DNA of 64,000 bases from Clostridiales bacterium. GTDB taxonomy: Bacteria > Bacillota > Clostridia > Christensenellales > Borkfalkiaceae. The notes under the pieces are model-generated. The model was given only the letters and a program-made list of their open reading frames with translations, did no database searches and had not been told where the DNA came from. The stretch lies in contig JAFLVO010000001.1 of NCBI GenBank assembly GCA_022508245.1, positions 620,001 through 684,000 on the forward strand, given 5' to 3'. Positions 27,017 through 35,932 of the stretch are shown piece by piece. The position numbers were made by a program, and so were the translations under genes. Numbering within the stretch: the first letter of the stretch is position 1; the number at the start of each line of letters is the position of its first letter.

Positions 27017-27037
27017 ATATTACTTTATGAGGAATTT
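27006..27037 (-). terminator. Hairpin with U-run spanning the start codon of the membrane protein gene
   Basis: On the minus strand AAATTCCTCAT pairs perfectly with ATGAGGAATTT, with a ten-base loop, and is followed by TTCTTT. It looks like a terminator for the upstream NT5C-fusion gene, but its 3' arm contains the ATG at 27016. Confidence 0.6.
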
Positions 27038-27092
27038 ACAATTTATATGAACTTTGTATTTTCTGTCCCTTGAAAGCAAAAGTTGTTCTTAA

Positions 27093-28202
27093 TCATCTGC
27101 GCTTTACCAGTTCTACTATTTTGTTAACAGCCGCATCTACGTCATCGCCGACGTTTACCTCTATGTCACAGACCTCGCTGTTGCGATATTCAAAGTCAAG
27201 CGACATAATGCGCCGTGTCTTGTCGTCAATATCAATATCTCTTTCAATAATACTCTTAATTGCGTCTGCGCGCTCTCGGCGCGTAAATACGAGCATTGCA
27301 CGCTGTCTGTACAGATTTTTAATTGTAATTGCGCCACAGATATCAATAGGAATTACAGCAACACTGCCCCTTTCAACTATAGGGTCAATTTCCTTTGCCG
27401 ATGTACCGAAGTGATAACCGCTGTAAACGGTAGTCTCTATATACCTACCCTCGTTCTTCTCTTTAATAAACTGTCTTTCGCTGATGAAGCGGTATGACTC
27501 TTCTCCTTCCGACTTGCGGTGCGGGCGGGTCGTTGAGGTAAGCGGCTTTTCAAAGCCCTCAAGCGCCGTAAGACTGTTTGCAATCTCTGTCTTGGAAGAA
27601 CCTGAAGGACCTACAAGACATAAGACGCCACCGTCAGCCAGAGTTGGAAATTTTTCTGAAAACGAATTTCTTACCATTTCGCAAAAATGCAAGAAATCGT
27701 CATAGCTGTTTACCGAAAGCAGTCCCGAAAGGTCGGCGTTCCAGGGTTTGCGGAACAATACAGGATAAGCCGCACGTGAGCTTGAAATATTGTGCGCACC
27801 GTCGTCGAGCATAATATCAAGCGCAATTATGTCCTTTCGTCTGCCCAAAAGCATATTTTCGGCAGGAATTTCGGGGAAGTCGGCAATAAGCCGCTCTGCT
27901 CTTGCACTCATACAGCAAGCGGGCACGGCGGTAATAAAGAATACATCCGCAATTTCAGAAAGTTTTTTGACGAATTCCTGCGCCCCATCTGTTATGGGCT
28001 GCGTTCTGACAAATTCGGGATCGTTGTATAATGCAATTCGTTCGTCGGCGTGTCTGTGTCCACCGCCCCAGGCTTTGATATCCTCAACCTTTAGAGGTTC
28101 TTCGTCGGGGTGGCGGCTGTTTATGATCGAAACGGCGTAAGAATTACATTCGTAGAGCGTGTCGTCGACGTCAAGGCCGACGCGTATTCTATATTTTTTC
28201 AT
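27093..28202 (-). CDS. Fusion of NT5C-type 5'(3')-deoxyribonucleotidase (HAD) and guanylate-kinase-like domain
   Basis: A 369-residue protein. Residues 1-180 carry HAD motif I GLDVDDTL (residues 9-16) and a late motif DIMLDDGAHN (129-138), the pattern of NT5C deoxyribonucleotidases. Residues 190-369 carry a P-loop GPSGSSKT (198-205), STTRPHRKSEG and EESYRFIS as in guanylate kinases, and YSGYHFGT. The P-loop has Ser where Gmk usually has Gly before Lys. One half removes phosphate from (deoxy)nucleoside monophosphates and the other would add it, so one may be regulatory. The ATG at 28202 is chosen over an in-frame TTG at 28208. It has its own perfect consensus promoter. Confidence 0.75.
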   Translation of the reverse strand: MKKYRIRVGLDVDDTLYECNSYAVSIINSRHPDEEPLKVEDIKAWGGGHRHADERIALYNDPEFVRTQPITDGAQEFVKKLSEIADVFFITAVPACCMSARAERLIADFPEIPAENMLLGRRKDIIALDIMLDDGAHNISSSRAAYPVLFRKPWNADLSGLLSVNSYDDFLHFCEMVRNSFSEKFPTLADGGVLCLVGPSGSSKTEIANSLTALEGFEKPLTSTTRPHRKSEGEESYRFISERQFIKEKNEGRYIETTVYSGYHFGTSAKEIDPIVERGSVAVIPIDICGAITIKNLYRQRAMLVFTRRERADAIKSIIERDIDIDDKTRRIMSLDFEYRNSEVCDIEVNVGDDVDAAVNKIVELVKRR

Positions 28203-28223
28203 AGGCAAATTCCCTTATATACT

Positions 28224-28252
28224 ATTATACTTTAAATAGTTTGCCTTGTCAA
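28224..28252 (-). promoter_or_regulatory. Perfect consensus SigA promoter for the NT5C fusion gene
   Basis: Minus-strand TTGACA (28247-28252), 17 bases, TATAAT (28224-28229). It is divergent from another perfect promoter eight bases away. Confidence 0.88.
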
Positions 28253-28260
28253 GATGACGC

Positions 28261-28289
28261 TTGACAAATTGCCCTAAATATAGTATAAT
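28261..28289 (+). promoter_or_regulatory. Perfect consensus SigA promoter for the nrnA-nrnA-surE operon
   Basis: TTGACA (28261-28266), 17 bases, TATAAT (28284-28289), followed by AAGGAGA at 28303-28309 ahead of the ATG at 28318. Confidence 0.9.
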
Positions 28290-28317
28290 ATTTTGATAAA
28301 CGCAAGGAGAAAAATGG

Positions 28318-29265
28318 ATGTTCAAAGAGGCATTAAAGCTTATAAAAAAATATAACCGAATAATAATCCACCGCCACAATCATCCTGACGGAGACGCGCT
28401 TGGCAGCCAAAAGGGGCTTGCCGCATTACTTAAGGACAATTTTCCGAAAAAGGAAATTTATGTTGTCGGCGACGAGGCAAAGCGTTTGCCGTTTATGGAA
28501 CAGAAAATGGACGATATCCCCGACGAATACTACAAGGACGCGCTTGCTATTATTCTTGACTGTGGGTCGGCGCGTATGATTTGCGACGACAGATACAAGA
28601 CCGCCGCAAAAACCCTGCGTTTTGACCACCATATCTTTCAAGAACAGGTTGCAGACCTTGACATCGTGGACAACACCTACGAGAGCGCCTGCGGGCTGGT
28701 TGCTATGTTTGCAAAGGTAAATAAGCTCAAGCTTTCGCTCGTTTCGGCAACTGCGCTTTATACGGGTATGGTTACTGACAGTGGCAGATTTGTGTTTGAC
28801 AGCACCAATGCCCGTACATTCGAGCTTGCTGCGTATCTAATGTCGCAGCCAATTGATTTGAACTCCCTCTACTACAATCTGTATGCTGAGGACTTTTCCG
28901 AAATAATTGCAAAAGCCGACAATATGCACAAAATTAAATTCACGGAAAACAACGTAGCCTATATATACACCGCCCGAGAAGATTTGCCCACGAACAGCGA
29001 CGCCGCGCCAGTAGTTTCAACGGGACTTGTGGGGCTAATGCACGATATCAAGGGCGTATTCGTGTGGGTCAACTTTACTGAGAGTGACGACGGCGTACAT
29101 GCGGAATTGCGCTCTAACCGCTACAACATAAATCCTATTGCGGTAAAATACGGCGGCGGCGGGCACAAGAAAGCGAGCGGTTGCACTGTCCCCGATAGAG
29201 CTACCGCAATGCAACTATTAAATGACTTAAACGAGCTTGCCGCAAGCGGCGACAAAAATAATTAA
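28318..29265 (+). CDS. nrnA: DHH/DHHA1 phosphoesterase, NrnA-like (first of a tandem pair)
   Basis: A 315-residue cytoplasmic enzyme with HPDGDALGS (metal-binding DHH motif I), DCGSARM, DHHIF and the C-terminal DHHA1 motif GGGGHKKASG. NrnA proteins degrade 2-5 nt RNA to nucleoside monophosphates and remove the 3' phosphate from pAp. The ATG at 28318 has AAGGAGA 8 bases upstream; another ATG four bases earlier opens only a very short frame. It is first of three genes ending in surE, which would take the mononucleotides on to nucleosides. Confidence 0.88.
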   Translation: MFKEALKLIKKYNRIIIHRHNHPDGDALGSQKGLAALLKDNFPKKEIYVVGDEAKRLPFMEQKMDDIPDEYYKDALAIILDCGSARMICDDRYKTAAKTLRFDHHIFQEQVADLDIVDNTYESACGLVAMFAKVNKLKLSLVSATALYTGMVTDSGRFVFDSTNARTFELAAYLMSQPIDLNSLYYNLYAEDFSEIIAKADNMHKIKFTENNVAYIYTAREDLPTNSDAAPVVSTGLVGLMHDIKGVFVWVNFTESDDGVHAELRSNRYNINPIAVKYGGGGHKKASGCTVPDRATAMQLLNDLNELAASGDKNN

Positions 29266-29282
29266 ACGGAAAACTTGAAATT

Positions 29283-30263
29283 ATGAACGAGCAGATTAAG
29301 AAGCAAATTTTAGATAAAATAGAAAGCTATCAAACAATAATCGTTTCCCGCCACATTCGCCCCGATGGAGACGCAATCGGATCTACCAAAGGTTTTGTGC
29401 AGGTGCTCCGCGATACATATCCCGACAAGAAAATTTATCTTGTAAACGAAGATTTTTCGGACGATTTGGCATTTACAGGCGGCGAGGATACCGTAGACGA
29501 CGAAGTTTACAACGGCGCGTTGCAGATTGTAATCGACACAGGAACGAGAGCCAGAATATCCAACAGAAAGTATATTTTAGCAAAGGAACTGATTAAGATT
29601 GACCACCATATTGAGGCTGACCCTTACGGCGATATAAATTGGGTTGAAGATTGGCGCTCCGCCGCCTGCGAGATGATTGCAGACTTCTGTTTGACCTTCA
29701 AAGACAAACTAAAGCTTACAAAAGATGCTGCAACCTATATATATCTCGGCATTGTTACGGACAGCAGCAGATTCCGTCACTCTGAGGTTTGCGGAGAAAC
29801 TCTACGCATAGCCGGCGCGCTTTTGGACTGTGGAATCGATACCGAAACGCTGTACGCAAACCTTTATATGGAAGATTTTGAGCGTTTAAAGCTTAAATCC
29901 TTTGTTTACGACAATATAAAAATAACCGAAAACGGCGTTGCTTATATATATATGAGCAAGGAAATTCAGGAACAGTTCGGTCTGACTTTAGAGTCGGCAA
30001 GCGACGTTGTGACCGAGCTTAAAAGAATACGCGGGAGTCTTATTTGGGTTGCCTTCATCGACGATTTGGCGAAAAATTCAATTAGAGTAAGGCTGCGTTC
30101 GCGTTTCCTTGAAATTAACGACCTTGCTAAAAATTATCACGGCGGCGGACACGCGCAAGCGGCGGGCGCAACCGTGTATTCACAAGAAGAAATGTGTGAG
30201 CTTATAAAAGACGCAGACAAATTACTCGGCGAATATAAAGCTACACACGAGGGCTGGCTATGA
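29283..30263 (+). CDS. DHH/DHHA1 phosphoesterase, NrnA-like (second of a tandem pair)
   Basis: A 326-residue paralogue of the preceding gene, with RPDGDAIGS, DTGTRAR, DHHIE, and GGGHAQAAG all intact, so both copies should be active. The two differ enough along their length to be an old duplication. They may divide RNA and DNA oligonucleotides or pAp between them; this is inferred. The stop overlaps the surE start by four bases. Confidence 0.87.
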   Translation: MNEQIKKQILDKIESYQTIIVSRHIRPDGDAIGSTKGFVQVLRDTYPDKKIYLVNEDFSDDLAFTGGEDTVDDEVYNGALQIVIDTGTRARISNRKYILAKELIKIDHHIEADPYGDINWVEDWRSAACEMIADFCLTFKDKLKLTKDAATYIYLGIVTDSSRFRHSEVCGETLRIAGALLDCGIDTETLYANLYMEDFERLKLKSFVYDNIKITENGVAYIYMSKEIQEQFGLTLESASDVVTELKRIRGSLIWVAFIDDLAKNSIRVRLRSRFLEINDLAKNYHGGGHAQAAGATVYSQEEMCELIKDADKLLGEYKATHEGWL

Positions 30264-30982
30264 AGATTTTAATTACCAACGACGACGGAATTGAGGCTCC
30301 CGGCTTAAAATATCTTGTAGATTGGGCTAAAAATATTGGCGAGGTTTGCGTTTTTGCGCCTAAGACACAACAGAGCGCAAAGAGCCAATCTATTGAGATA
30401 CACGGCACTTACAAAGTTAAAAAGGTTGATATTTTCGACGGAATCGAGGCATACAGCGTGGACTCCACTCCCGCCGACTGCGTGCGCATTGCCGTACTCG
30501 GTATGAAAAAGAAATTTGACCTCGTTCTTTCGGGCATAAACTGCGGTCCTAACCTCGGCGCGGATATTCACTATTCTGGCACGGTCGGCGCGTGCTTTGA
30601 GGCGGCTATGTCTGGCATTAAGGCTATAGCTGTTTCTACCGCTTATAATCACTTTGAGACCGCCGTGAAGAACATAGACAGAGTGTATAACGAGATACAA
30701 AATCGCAGAATGTTCGATTTTGCGGAAATTATAAACGTGAACTTCCCCGAAAAAGGCGAGGAAATTCTTATAACCAAAATGGGTCCTGCAATATATAGCG
30801 ACGAATTTGAATTTCTACCCGACGGCACGGTCAAACCCTGCCTTGTGTGCCTATATAAAGGAACGCGCAATTTAGAGCTTGACACCGACGCGGTTATGAC
30901 GGGGCATATCTCCATTACCCCCATCCGCTGCGACATGACCGACATCTCAGCGTTCAATTACATAACAAAAAAAGTTGTATAA
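30260..30982 (+). CDS. surE: 5'/3'-nucleotidase SurE
   Basis: A 240-residue enzyme with the SurE N-terminus ILITNDDGIEAPGL, where the two aspartates bind metal, and the active-site stretch SGINCGPNLGADIHYSGTVG. SurE removes phosphate from 5'- and 3'-nucleoside monophosphates in the cytoplasm. Here it is translationally coupled to two NrnA-like nucleases, so the operon can take short oligonucleotides to nucleosides. Confidence 0.95.
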   Translation: MKILITNDDGIEAPGLKYLVDWAKNIGEVCVFAPKTQQSAKSQSIEIHGTYKVKKVDIFDGIEAYSVDSTPADCVRIAVLGMKKKFDLVLSGINCGPNLGADIHYSGTVGACFEAAMSGIKAIAVSTAYNHFETAVKNIDRVYNEIQNRRMFDFAEIINVNFPEKGEEILITKMGPAIYSDEFEFLPDGTVKPCLVCLYKGTRNLELDTDAVMTGHISITPIRCDMTDISAFNYITKKVV

Positions 30983-31007
30983 ATATCAACCTTAGTATGC
31001 CGTTTCC

Positions 31008-31045
31008 CGATGGAAGCCATCGGCATCAATGCGACACTTCGTGAC
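31008..31045 (+). repeat. Tandem small hairpins downstream of surE
   Basis: Two small hairpins lie between the surE stop and its terminator: ccgatgg/ccatcgg with loop aag, and cacttcgtg. They could protect the 3' end of the mRNA or be a remnant of a dispersed repeat. Confidence 0.35.
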
Positions 31046-31046
31046 A

Positions 31047-31072
31047 GCTCCTCCTATGGAGGAGCCTTTTTT
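31047..31072 (+). terminator. Terminator of the nrnA-nrnA-surE operon
   Basis: Eight-base perfect stem GCTCCTCC/GGAGGAGC with loop TAT and a run of six T. Confidence 0.9.
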
Positions 31073-31081
31073 ATATAGAAA

Positions 31082-31106
31082 TGAGTTCGGTAAAATACCG
31101 AACTCA
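31082..31106 (-). terminator. Terminator after the 1543-residue surface protein gene
   Basis: Eleven-base perfect stem TGAGTTCGGTA/TACCGAACTCA with loop AAA, followed on the minus strand by TTTCTATAT. Confidence 0.85.
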
Positions 31107-31234
31107 CTCTAAAATTTTATCTGTTTTTTTGCCCAAACTTTGAGGTCCACATCACTTACGAAAGGGCTATTTTTATTGTTAATTATTGCTTAAGTGTTAA
31201 TTAGATACACTTAACTTTTTATTACGCCACAGTT

Positions 31235-34200
31235 TTATGCGGGGTCATATCCATTGCAAACAATCTTGGAAAGTTCTACCGTACCGTTTGATGAGGTTTT
31301 AGCCAAAGACAATGCAAGCTTATAGGTATAACCTTCTCCCTGGAATTCTTCGGGAATATCAACCGTCCATGTTCCTTTAACAAATTTTGCTTTAATATCT
31401 ATTGAAGTCACTTGATTTGATCCATTAAGAACAACCAAATTAGCCGTATCGGAACTTGCTAAGGTGACGTTACCTAATGTAACTTCTATCGAAGTAACTG
31501 TGCCTGCAATAGTTACGGAGATAGAAGGAGTTGTAGCATTATTTTTGCTACCTGCTTTAATAAGCGTCCAAGCCTTGCCGTTATTGTTAAACGAATCGAT
31601 ATTCCATTTTAAACCGTTGTCGGTTGTTGCCGTCCACGTGTCGGTATAAGACGAATTACCCTTGTCTGCAATTGATGACATTTTAGCGAAATCTAATGTA
31701 GCAAGAACTTTTTCTTCCTTAGTACCTTCAGCAGGTTTCTGTTTGATTGTTACGGTAAAAGCTCTAGTCTTTGTAACTTCACCAGAAGTTACGGAAGCTG
31801 TTACTGTAACTTCTGTATCGTTTGTTTCGCCACGGGTAACGGTTGCGGTTGTGCCGGAGATTGCAATGTTTCCGTCGCCGGATACAATGCTAACCGACCA
31901 AGTAATGTCTAACCCGTTACTTGAAGTTACAACCTCAAAGTCCTCGTTGTGCTCGCCGGCGATATCGGGAAGAGCGGAAAGTGCTGCGTTCACTTTATCC
32001 TCATCGGAAGGCTCGCCAAGATAAACCTTAATTGTTGATACTCTTGAGTTTGATGTAACCGAGAATACAACTTGATTTGCACCGCCTGTCCAAGTGCCGC
32101 CACTGTAATTACCGGAATCGGGTGTGGCTATAAGCAGAGTATCTTGTGCTACTGTAAATTCTATATTCTTTATATTTTGGTCTGCAGCTATTGTTAAGGT
32201 GTTGCCACCATAGAAGCGGATAGCTGTTCCAATTGAGTAATATTTAGGGTCGTTACTTGTATTTGTGCCCTTTCCAAAAGTAAGAGTAACACCGTCTTTT
32301 GATTCCGAAGTTACAGACACTGCATTATCATAAGCATCAACAAAATTAAAGTACACTTCGGTTATTGCGGGTATTTCTTCGCCTGTTGCCAAAACGGTTA
32401 ATTCGAATGACAAAGTGTCGGTTGCCGTGTCGTCGCCGTTGGTGTAGGAAATGGTAGCCGTAGCGGTAAAATTAACGTCCGTTGCCTTACGGGTAACTAC
32501 AAGCGTTCCTTCTTCATCGTCATAGAGATAATCGTCTTCCTCTAAACCTTCGAACGACCAGGTAATGGTTGTACCGTACTTGCCGGTAAGAGGAAGCGTA
32601 TAGGTAAAGTCTGCGTCAGTCGTTTCGCAATCGAGTTTGTCGTCCATAGCTACTTTAGCGTAAGCAACTCTGTCTTCTGCATTTAACTTCATTTCAATTG
32701 CCGTAACTGTGCCGCCCGCACCAAACTGAGGAGTATTGCCTTTGTAGTTAACGGGTTTACCCGTTGCTGTAACGGTATAGTGTACAAGCTCGTCTATCTT
32801 TGTCGTTCCCCAATCTGTAAGCAGGTCGTTGGCAAAGCTGTTACGGTACAAACCAAACGATAATTCGCCTTCTTTAAGCGTTATTTCTATGTTTTTATAT
32901 CCCGTATCGTAAGCCTTATTTGTAGAAACCACACCTTGCACGGTGTAATCTTTTGTGGAAGCCGTCTCGCCGTAATAGATTGCAATTTTAACCATTTCGG
33001 CTACGGTGTAGGTCTTTTCGTTGTCGATATTAAATGCGGGTGCTGCGTAAGCCGTGCTGTCAGCATAGTAAGCAGAGTAGTTGCCGTCTGTTGCAGTTTG
33101 CGCAGTTGCGGTATCGCCCAAGGCGGTGACGCTGAAAACGGTTCCCTCGTTGAGGATAACGGTCAACGTGGTATCGGTCGTTGTAACTGCTGCAGCGGAG
33201 CCTATCTGATAGGAATATCCGGTTGCGTTTGCAACAGCCGTCCAGGTAATTACAACCGTGTTTGCGGTATTGCCTTCAATTGCGATTGTAACTTCCGTAA
33301 CTGCCTCAAGAGCCTGAGGAGCCGTGTAGGTTATTTCTACTTCTGCACTGTCGGTGTAGTAAGTTCCGTCGCCCTTTGCAACGACCTTAATCGTCTGACC
33401 GTTGGTAAGCTTGGTTGCAAGCGTTACAGCTGCGCCGTCTTCGCCGTTTGCTACGTTCTGTTTTTCTCCGTCGCCGATTGTGTAGTCAAAGCTGACTGCG
33501 TTTTCGTTTTCAATCGTGACGGTACCGTCGATTGCAACGGTAACGGTGGGGTTTTCAAGCTGTTCTGCTACGGTGGGAGCGGTATAGGTTACGGGTTCGC
33601 AGTAAGCGCTTGCCTGGAATCTGCTTCCCTCTTTGCCGACTGCCTTAACCTTAATCGACTGACCGTTTGTAAGCTGTACGGTACGGTGGGTGGTTTCCTG
33701 TTCTTCTCCGTCGTTAATTACGTAAACGTATTTAACAGCGTTTTCAACTGCGTCCCAGCTTGCAACGCCTGCGTGATTTACTTCAACAACGGGAACGCCA
33801 AGCGTGACGGGAACCATTGTATAGGTGGCTTCGGTGCCGTAGTCACTGCTGATATAATCTTCGCCGTCGCCAAGTGATTTAACTTTAATCTTGTCGCCGT
33901 TGGCAAGCTGAACCTGCGTAGCCGTGATAGTGTCGGTTGTCGTGGTTGAGTCGCTGTGGGTGATTACGTATTCGTAACCGGTTGCACCGGTAACGGGCTC
34001 CCATGTTGCAAGACCGTCAAGGTCGATTGTAACTTCGGGTGCCGAAAGATTTTGAGCTACTTTTTCTACGTAAACGTCGATAGAAGTAAATCTCACTTGA
34101 TTTTCAAGTTTTTCTATAATGAATTGGTTTACGGGTGCACCAAATTCTACGGTAACAACCCCGCCGTCAGTTGTAACAATATAGTCGCTGGTGGATGCCA

Positions 34201-35866
34201 ATTGCAAATAGTATTGTCCGTTATTGTAATCATCGCAAGTAAACACGATTTTTATCATAGCGGTATATTCAACTTTGACATTAGAACTCTTATAGCATCT
34301 TACAGGAGCATATTTGGCAACATCTGTTGTGCTGGAACCCTTTTCGTTGGTAAAGGTTATTCCATTTGCCTGCCATACCTGCGAATTAGCATCGTGGCTC
34401 TTGTAGGCTGCGTCGGTTGCAAACGAAATTGTAGCTGCCTTAACTGAAGGCTTGGAAACTATTTGGTTATAGGTCTTTTCTGCCGACCATTCGCTGTCTT
34501 TGTAATTTGTGCCGTCGCCAACCGCCTTAACTCTGATTGCCTGTCCGTTCGTAAGCGTGTAGGTGGTTGCGGTCTGCTGAGGCTGAGCCGTTCCGTCTAC
34601 TTCTACAACGTAACCGACTGCGTTGGGATCTGCTCCCCAAGTTGCAACGCCGTCGTTATCAATGCTGACTACAGGGGTTCCAAGCGTCTGCGCTCCCTTA
34701 ATATCGAGTGCGTCTTCTGCTGGAATGATTTGGAAAGCTCCTTGGTATAACGTTACGTATCCATTTACGTCGGCCGTTGCACCTTCGTTTGCCTCAACCG
34801 CTGCTTTAATTGCCGCCAAAGCGTCTGCGTCGAGAACGTGGCTCTTGCCGGAACCAACGAACAGCTGAGCTTCGTTGTTGCCGATAACAACGTAGAGGTT
34901 GCCTTCGCTCACTTTAAGGGTTACACCCTTGAGTGTTATGAATGCGCTCTGCATATTTACGAGAGTTGCGTCCGTCATACCGGTAGCTGCCGTGAATATA
35001 TCGGTAATGTCGATAGGCGTAACGGTTGCGGTATCTCCTACAGTAACGGTAGCGTTGGTTATTTCATATAAACCGTTGTAGATATCAAGAACGCCCTCAG
35101 CTACGATGGTCTTGCCTACTGCCACTTCTGCAGGTAAATTGTTTATACCGTAAATGAGATAACCGCCGTCACTGTCCTGGAAGTAAACACGATCTTGACC
35201 GATACCCGTTACAACACCCTGCACCTTAACGGTGGCACCCTTTGCCGCAGCAAGGTACTGAGCATGGGTCATTATTCCAGTGGAAGAAGTACCATATGTT
35301 TTTTCGACAGACCATTCGCTGTCTTTGTAATTTGTGCCGTCGCCGACTGCCTTAACCTGTATCTTCTGTCCTTCAGTTAAGGTTACGGAAGTGTCAGTCG
35401 TAAGCTCGCCGTCAACGCCGTCTATTTTAACAATATAGCCAACTGCATTGGAGTCTGCCGTCCAGCTTGCAACACCTTCACCGTCTATCGTAACGACGGG
35501 GGTGTTCAGCTTTTGGGCTGAACTCTGGGCGTTGTAGGTTTTAGCAGCCGACCAAGCGCTGTCCGTGTAGTTTGTGCCGTCTCCTACTGCTTTTACGGTA
35601 ATGGACTGCCCATCCGCAAGTTGTACGCTCGTGCTGTCGGTATTCGTTGCCTCGCCGGCATCGAGCTTGTATGCATACCCACTTGCGTTATCTATCGCCG
35701 TCCAGCTTGCAAGACCGTCTTCGGAGATACTTACTACAGGTGTGCTGAGTTGTTGCGGGTCATCCTTAGACCCTGATGGATTGTCATTCTTACATGCCGC
35801 AACGCCTAAAACAAGCGAAAATACAGCAATAATTGAAAAAACAATCACGAGCAGCTTCTTCTTCAT
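31235..35866 (-). CDS. Large surface lipoprotein with FN3-like repeats, OB folds and Ig-like domains (candidate nucleic-acid binding scaffold)
   Basis: A 1543-residue lipoprotein with lipobox VAAC (Cys25). It holds seven FN3-like repeats (about 39-111, 119-191, 394-466, 606-682, 688-762, 770-848, 852-942) sharing GQxIxVKAVGDGTNY. There are OB-fold regions at about 198-280, 305-390 and 952-1060, the first resembling YhcR-type nucleic-acid-binding OB folds (VKVQGVVTGIGQDRVYFQD). Atrophied Ig-like domains lie at about 1064-1160 and 1287-1376, and beta-sandwich modules near 478-600, 1170-1283 and 1386-1543. No catalytic motif is visible. It has its own promoter and terminator and lies at the far end of the nuclease/ABC gene run. 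The role, holding extracellular DNA or RNA at the cell surface, is inferred from OB folds and context. Confidence 0.7.
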   Translation of the reverse strand: MKKKLLVIVFSIIAVFSLVLGVAACKNDNPSGSKDDPQQLSTPVVSISEDGLASWTAIDNASGYAYKLDAGEATNTDSTSVQLADGQSITVKAVGDGTNYTDSAWSAAKTYNAQSSAQKLNTPVVTIDGEGVASWTADSNAVGYIVKIDGVDGELTTDTSVTLTEGQKIQVKAVGDGTNYKDSEWSVEKTYGTSSTGIMTHAQYLAAAKGATVKVQGVVTGIGQDRVYFQDSDGGYLIYGINNLPAEVAVGKTIVAEGVLDIYNGLYEITNATVTVGDTATVTPIDITDIFTAATGMTDATLVNMQSAFITLKGVTLKVSEGNLYVVIGNNEAQLFVGSGKSHVLDADALAAIKAAVEANEGATADVNGYVTLYQGAFQIIPAEDALDIKGAQTLGTPVVSIDNDGVATWGADPNAVGYVVEVDGTAQPQQTATTYTLTNGQAIRVKAVGDGTNYKDSEWSAEKTYNQIVSKPSVKAATISFATDAAYKSHDANSQVWQANGITFTNEKGSSTTDVAKYAPVRCYKSSNVKVEYTAMIKIVFTCDDYNNGQYYLQLASTSDYIVTTDGGVVTVEFGAPVNQFIIEKLENQVRFTSIDVYVEKVAQNLSAPEVTIDLDGLATWEPVTGATGYEYVITHSDSTTTTDTITATQVQLANGDKIKVKSLGDGEDYISSDYGTEATYTMVPVTLGVPVVEVNHAGVASWDAVENAVKYVYVINDGEEQETTHRTVQLTNGQSIKVKAVGKEGSRFQASAYCEPVTYTAPTVAEQLENPTVTVAIDGTVTIENENAVSFDYTIGDGEKQNVANGEDGAAVTLATKLTNGQTIKVVAKGDGTYYTDSAEVEITYTAPQALEAVTEVTIAIEGNTANTVVITWTAVANATGYSYQIGSAAAVTTTDTTLTVILNEGTVFSVTALGDTATAQTATDGNYSAYYADSTAYAAPAFNIDNEKTYTVAEMVKIAIYYGETASTKDYTVQGVVSTNKAYDTGYKNIEITLKEGELSFGLYRNSFANDLLTDWGTTKIDELVHYTVTATGKPVNYKGNTPQFGAGGTVTAIEMKLNAEDRVAYAKVAMDDKLDCETTDADFTYTLPLTGKYGTTITWSFEGLEEDDYLYDDEEGTLVVTRKATDVNFTATATISYTNGDDTATDTLSFELTVLATGEEIPAITEVYFNFVDAYDNAVSVTSESKDGVTLTFGKGTNTSNDPKYYSIGTAIRFYGGNTLTIAADQNIKNIEFTVAQDTLLIATPDSGNYSGGTWTGGANQVVFSVTSNSRVSTIKVYLGEPSDEDKVNAALSALPDIAGEHNEDFEVVTSSNGLDITWSVSIVSGDGNIAISGTTATVTRGETNDTEVTVTASVTSGEVTKTRAFTVTIKQKPAEGTKEEKVLATLDFAKMSSIADKGNSSYTDTWTATTDNGLKWNIDSFNNNGKAWTLIKAGSKNNATTPSISVTIAGTVTSIEVTLGNVTLASSDTANLVVLNGSNQVTSIDIKAKFVKGTWTVDIPEEFQGEGYTYKLALSLAKTSSNGTVELSKIVCNGYDPA

Positions 35867-35932
35867 TTACATTCCTCCATATAATTTTTTTATTAAATCG
35901 AGCACATTTTGAGCCCAACTTGTTCAGTTAAT

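Noticed and set aside
32936..33877. Long open frame on the plus strand opposite the large surface protein gene (313 codons)
   Set aside because: It is antisense to a repetitive coding region, is rich in cysteine and aromatic residues without any domain, and lacks a ribosome binding site. Codon bias of the repeat-rich minus-strand gene explains it.
31235..35866. Repeats as a CRISPR array or tandem DNA repeat
   Set aside because: The repeats are about 70-80 codons long, in frame, diverged at DNA level and form FN3-like protein domains.
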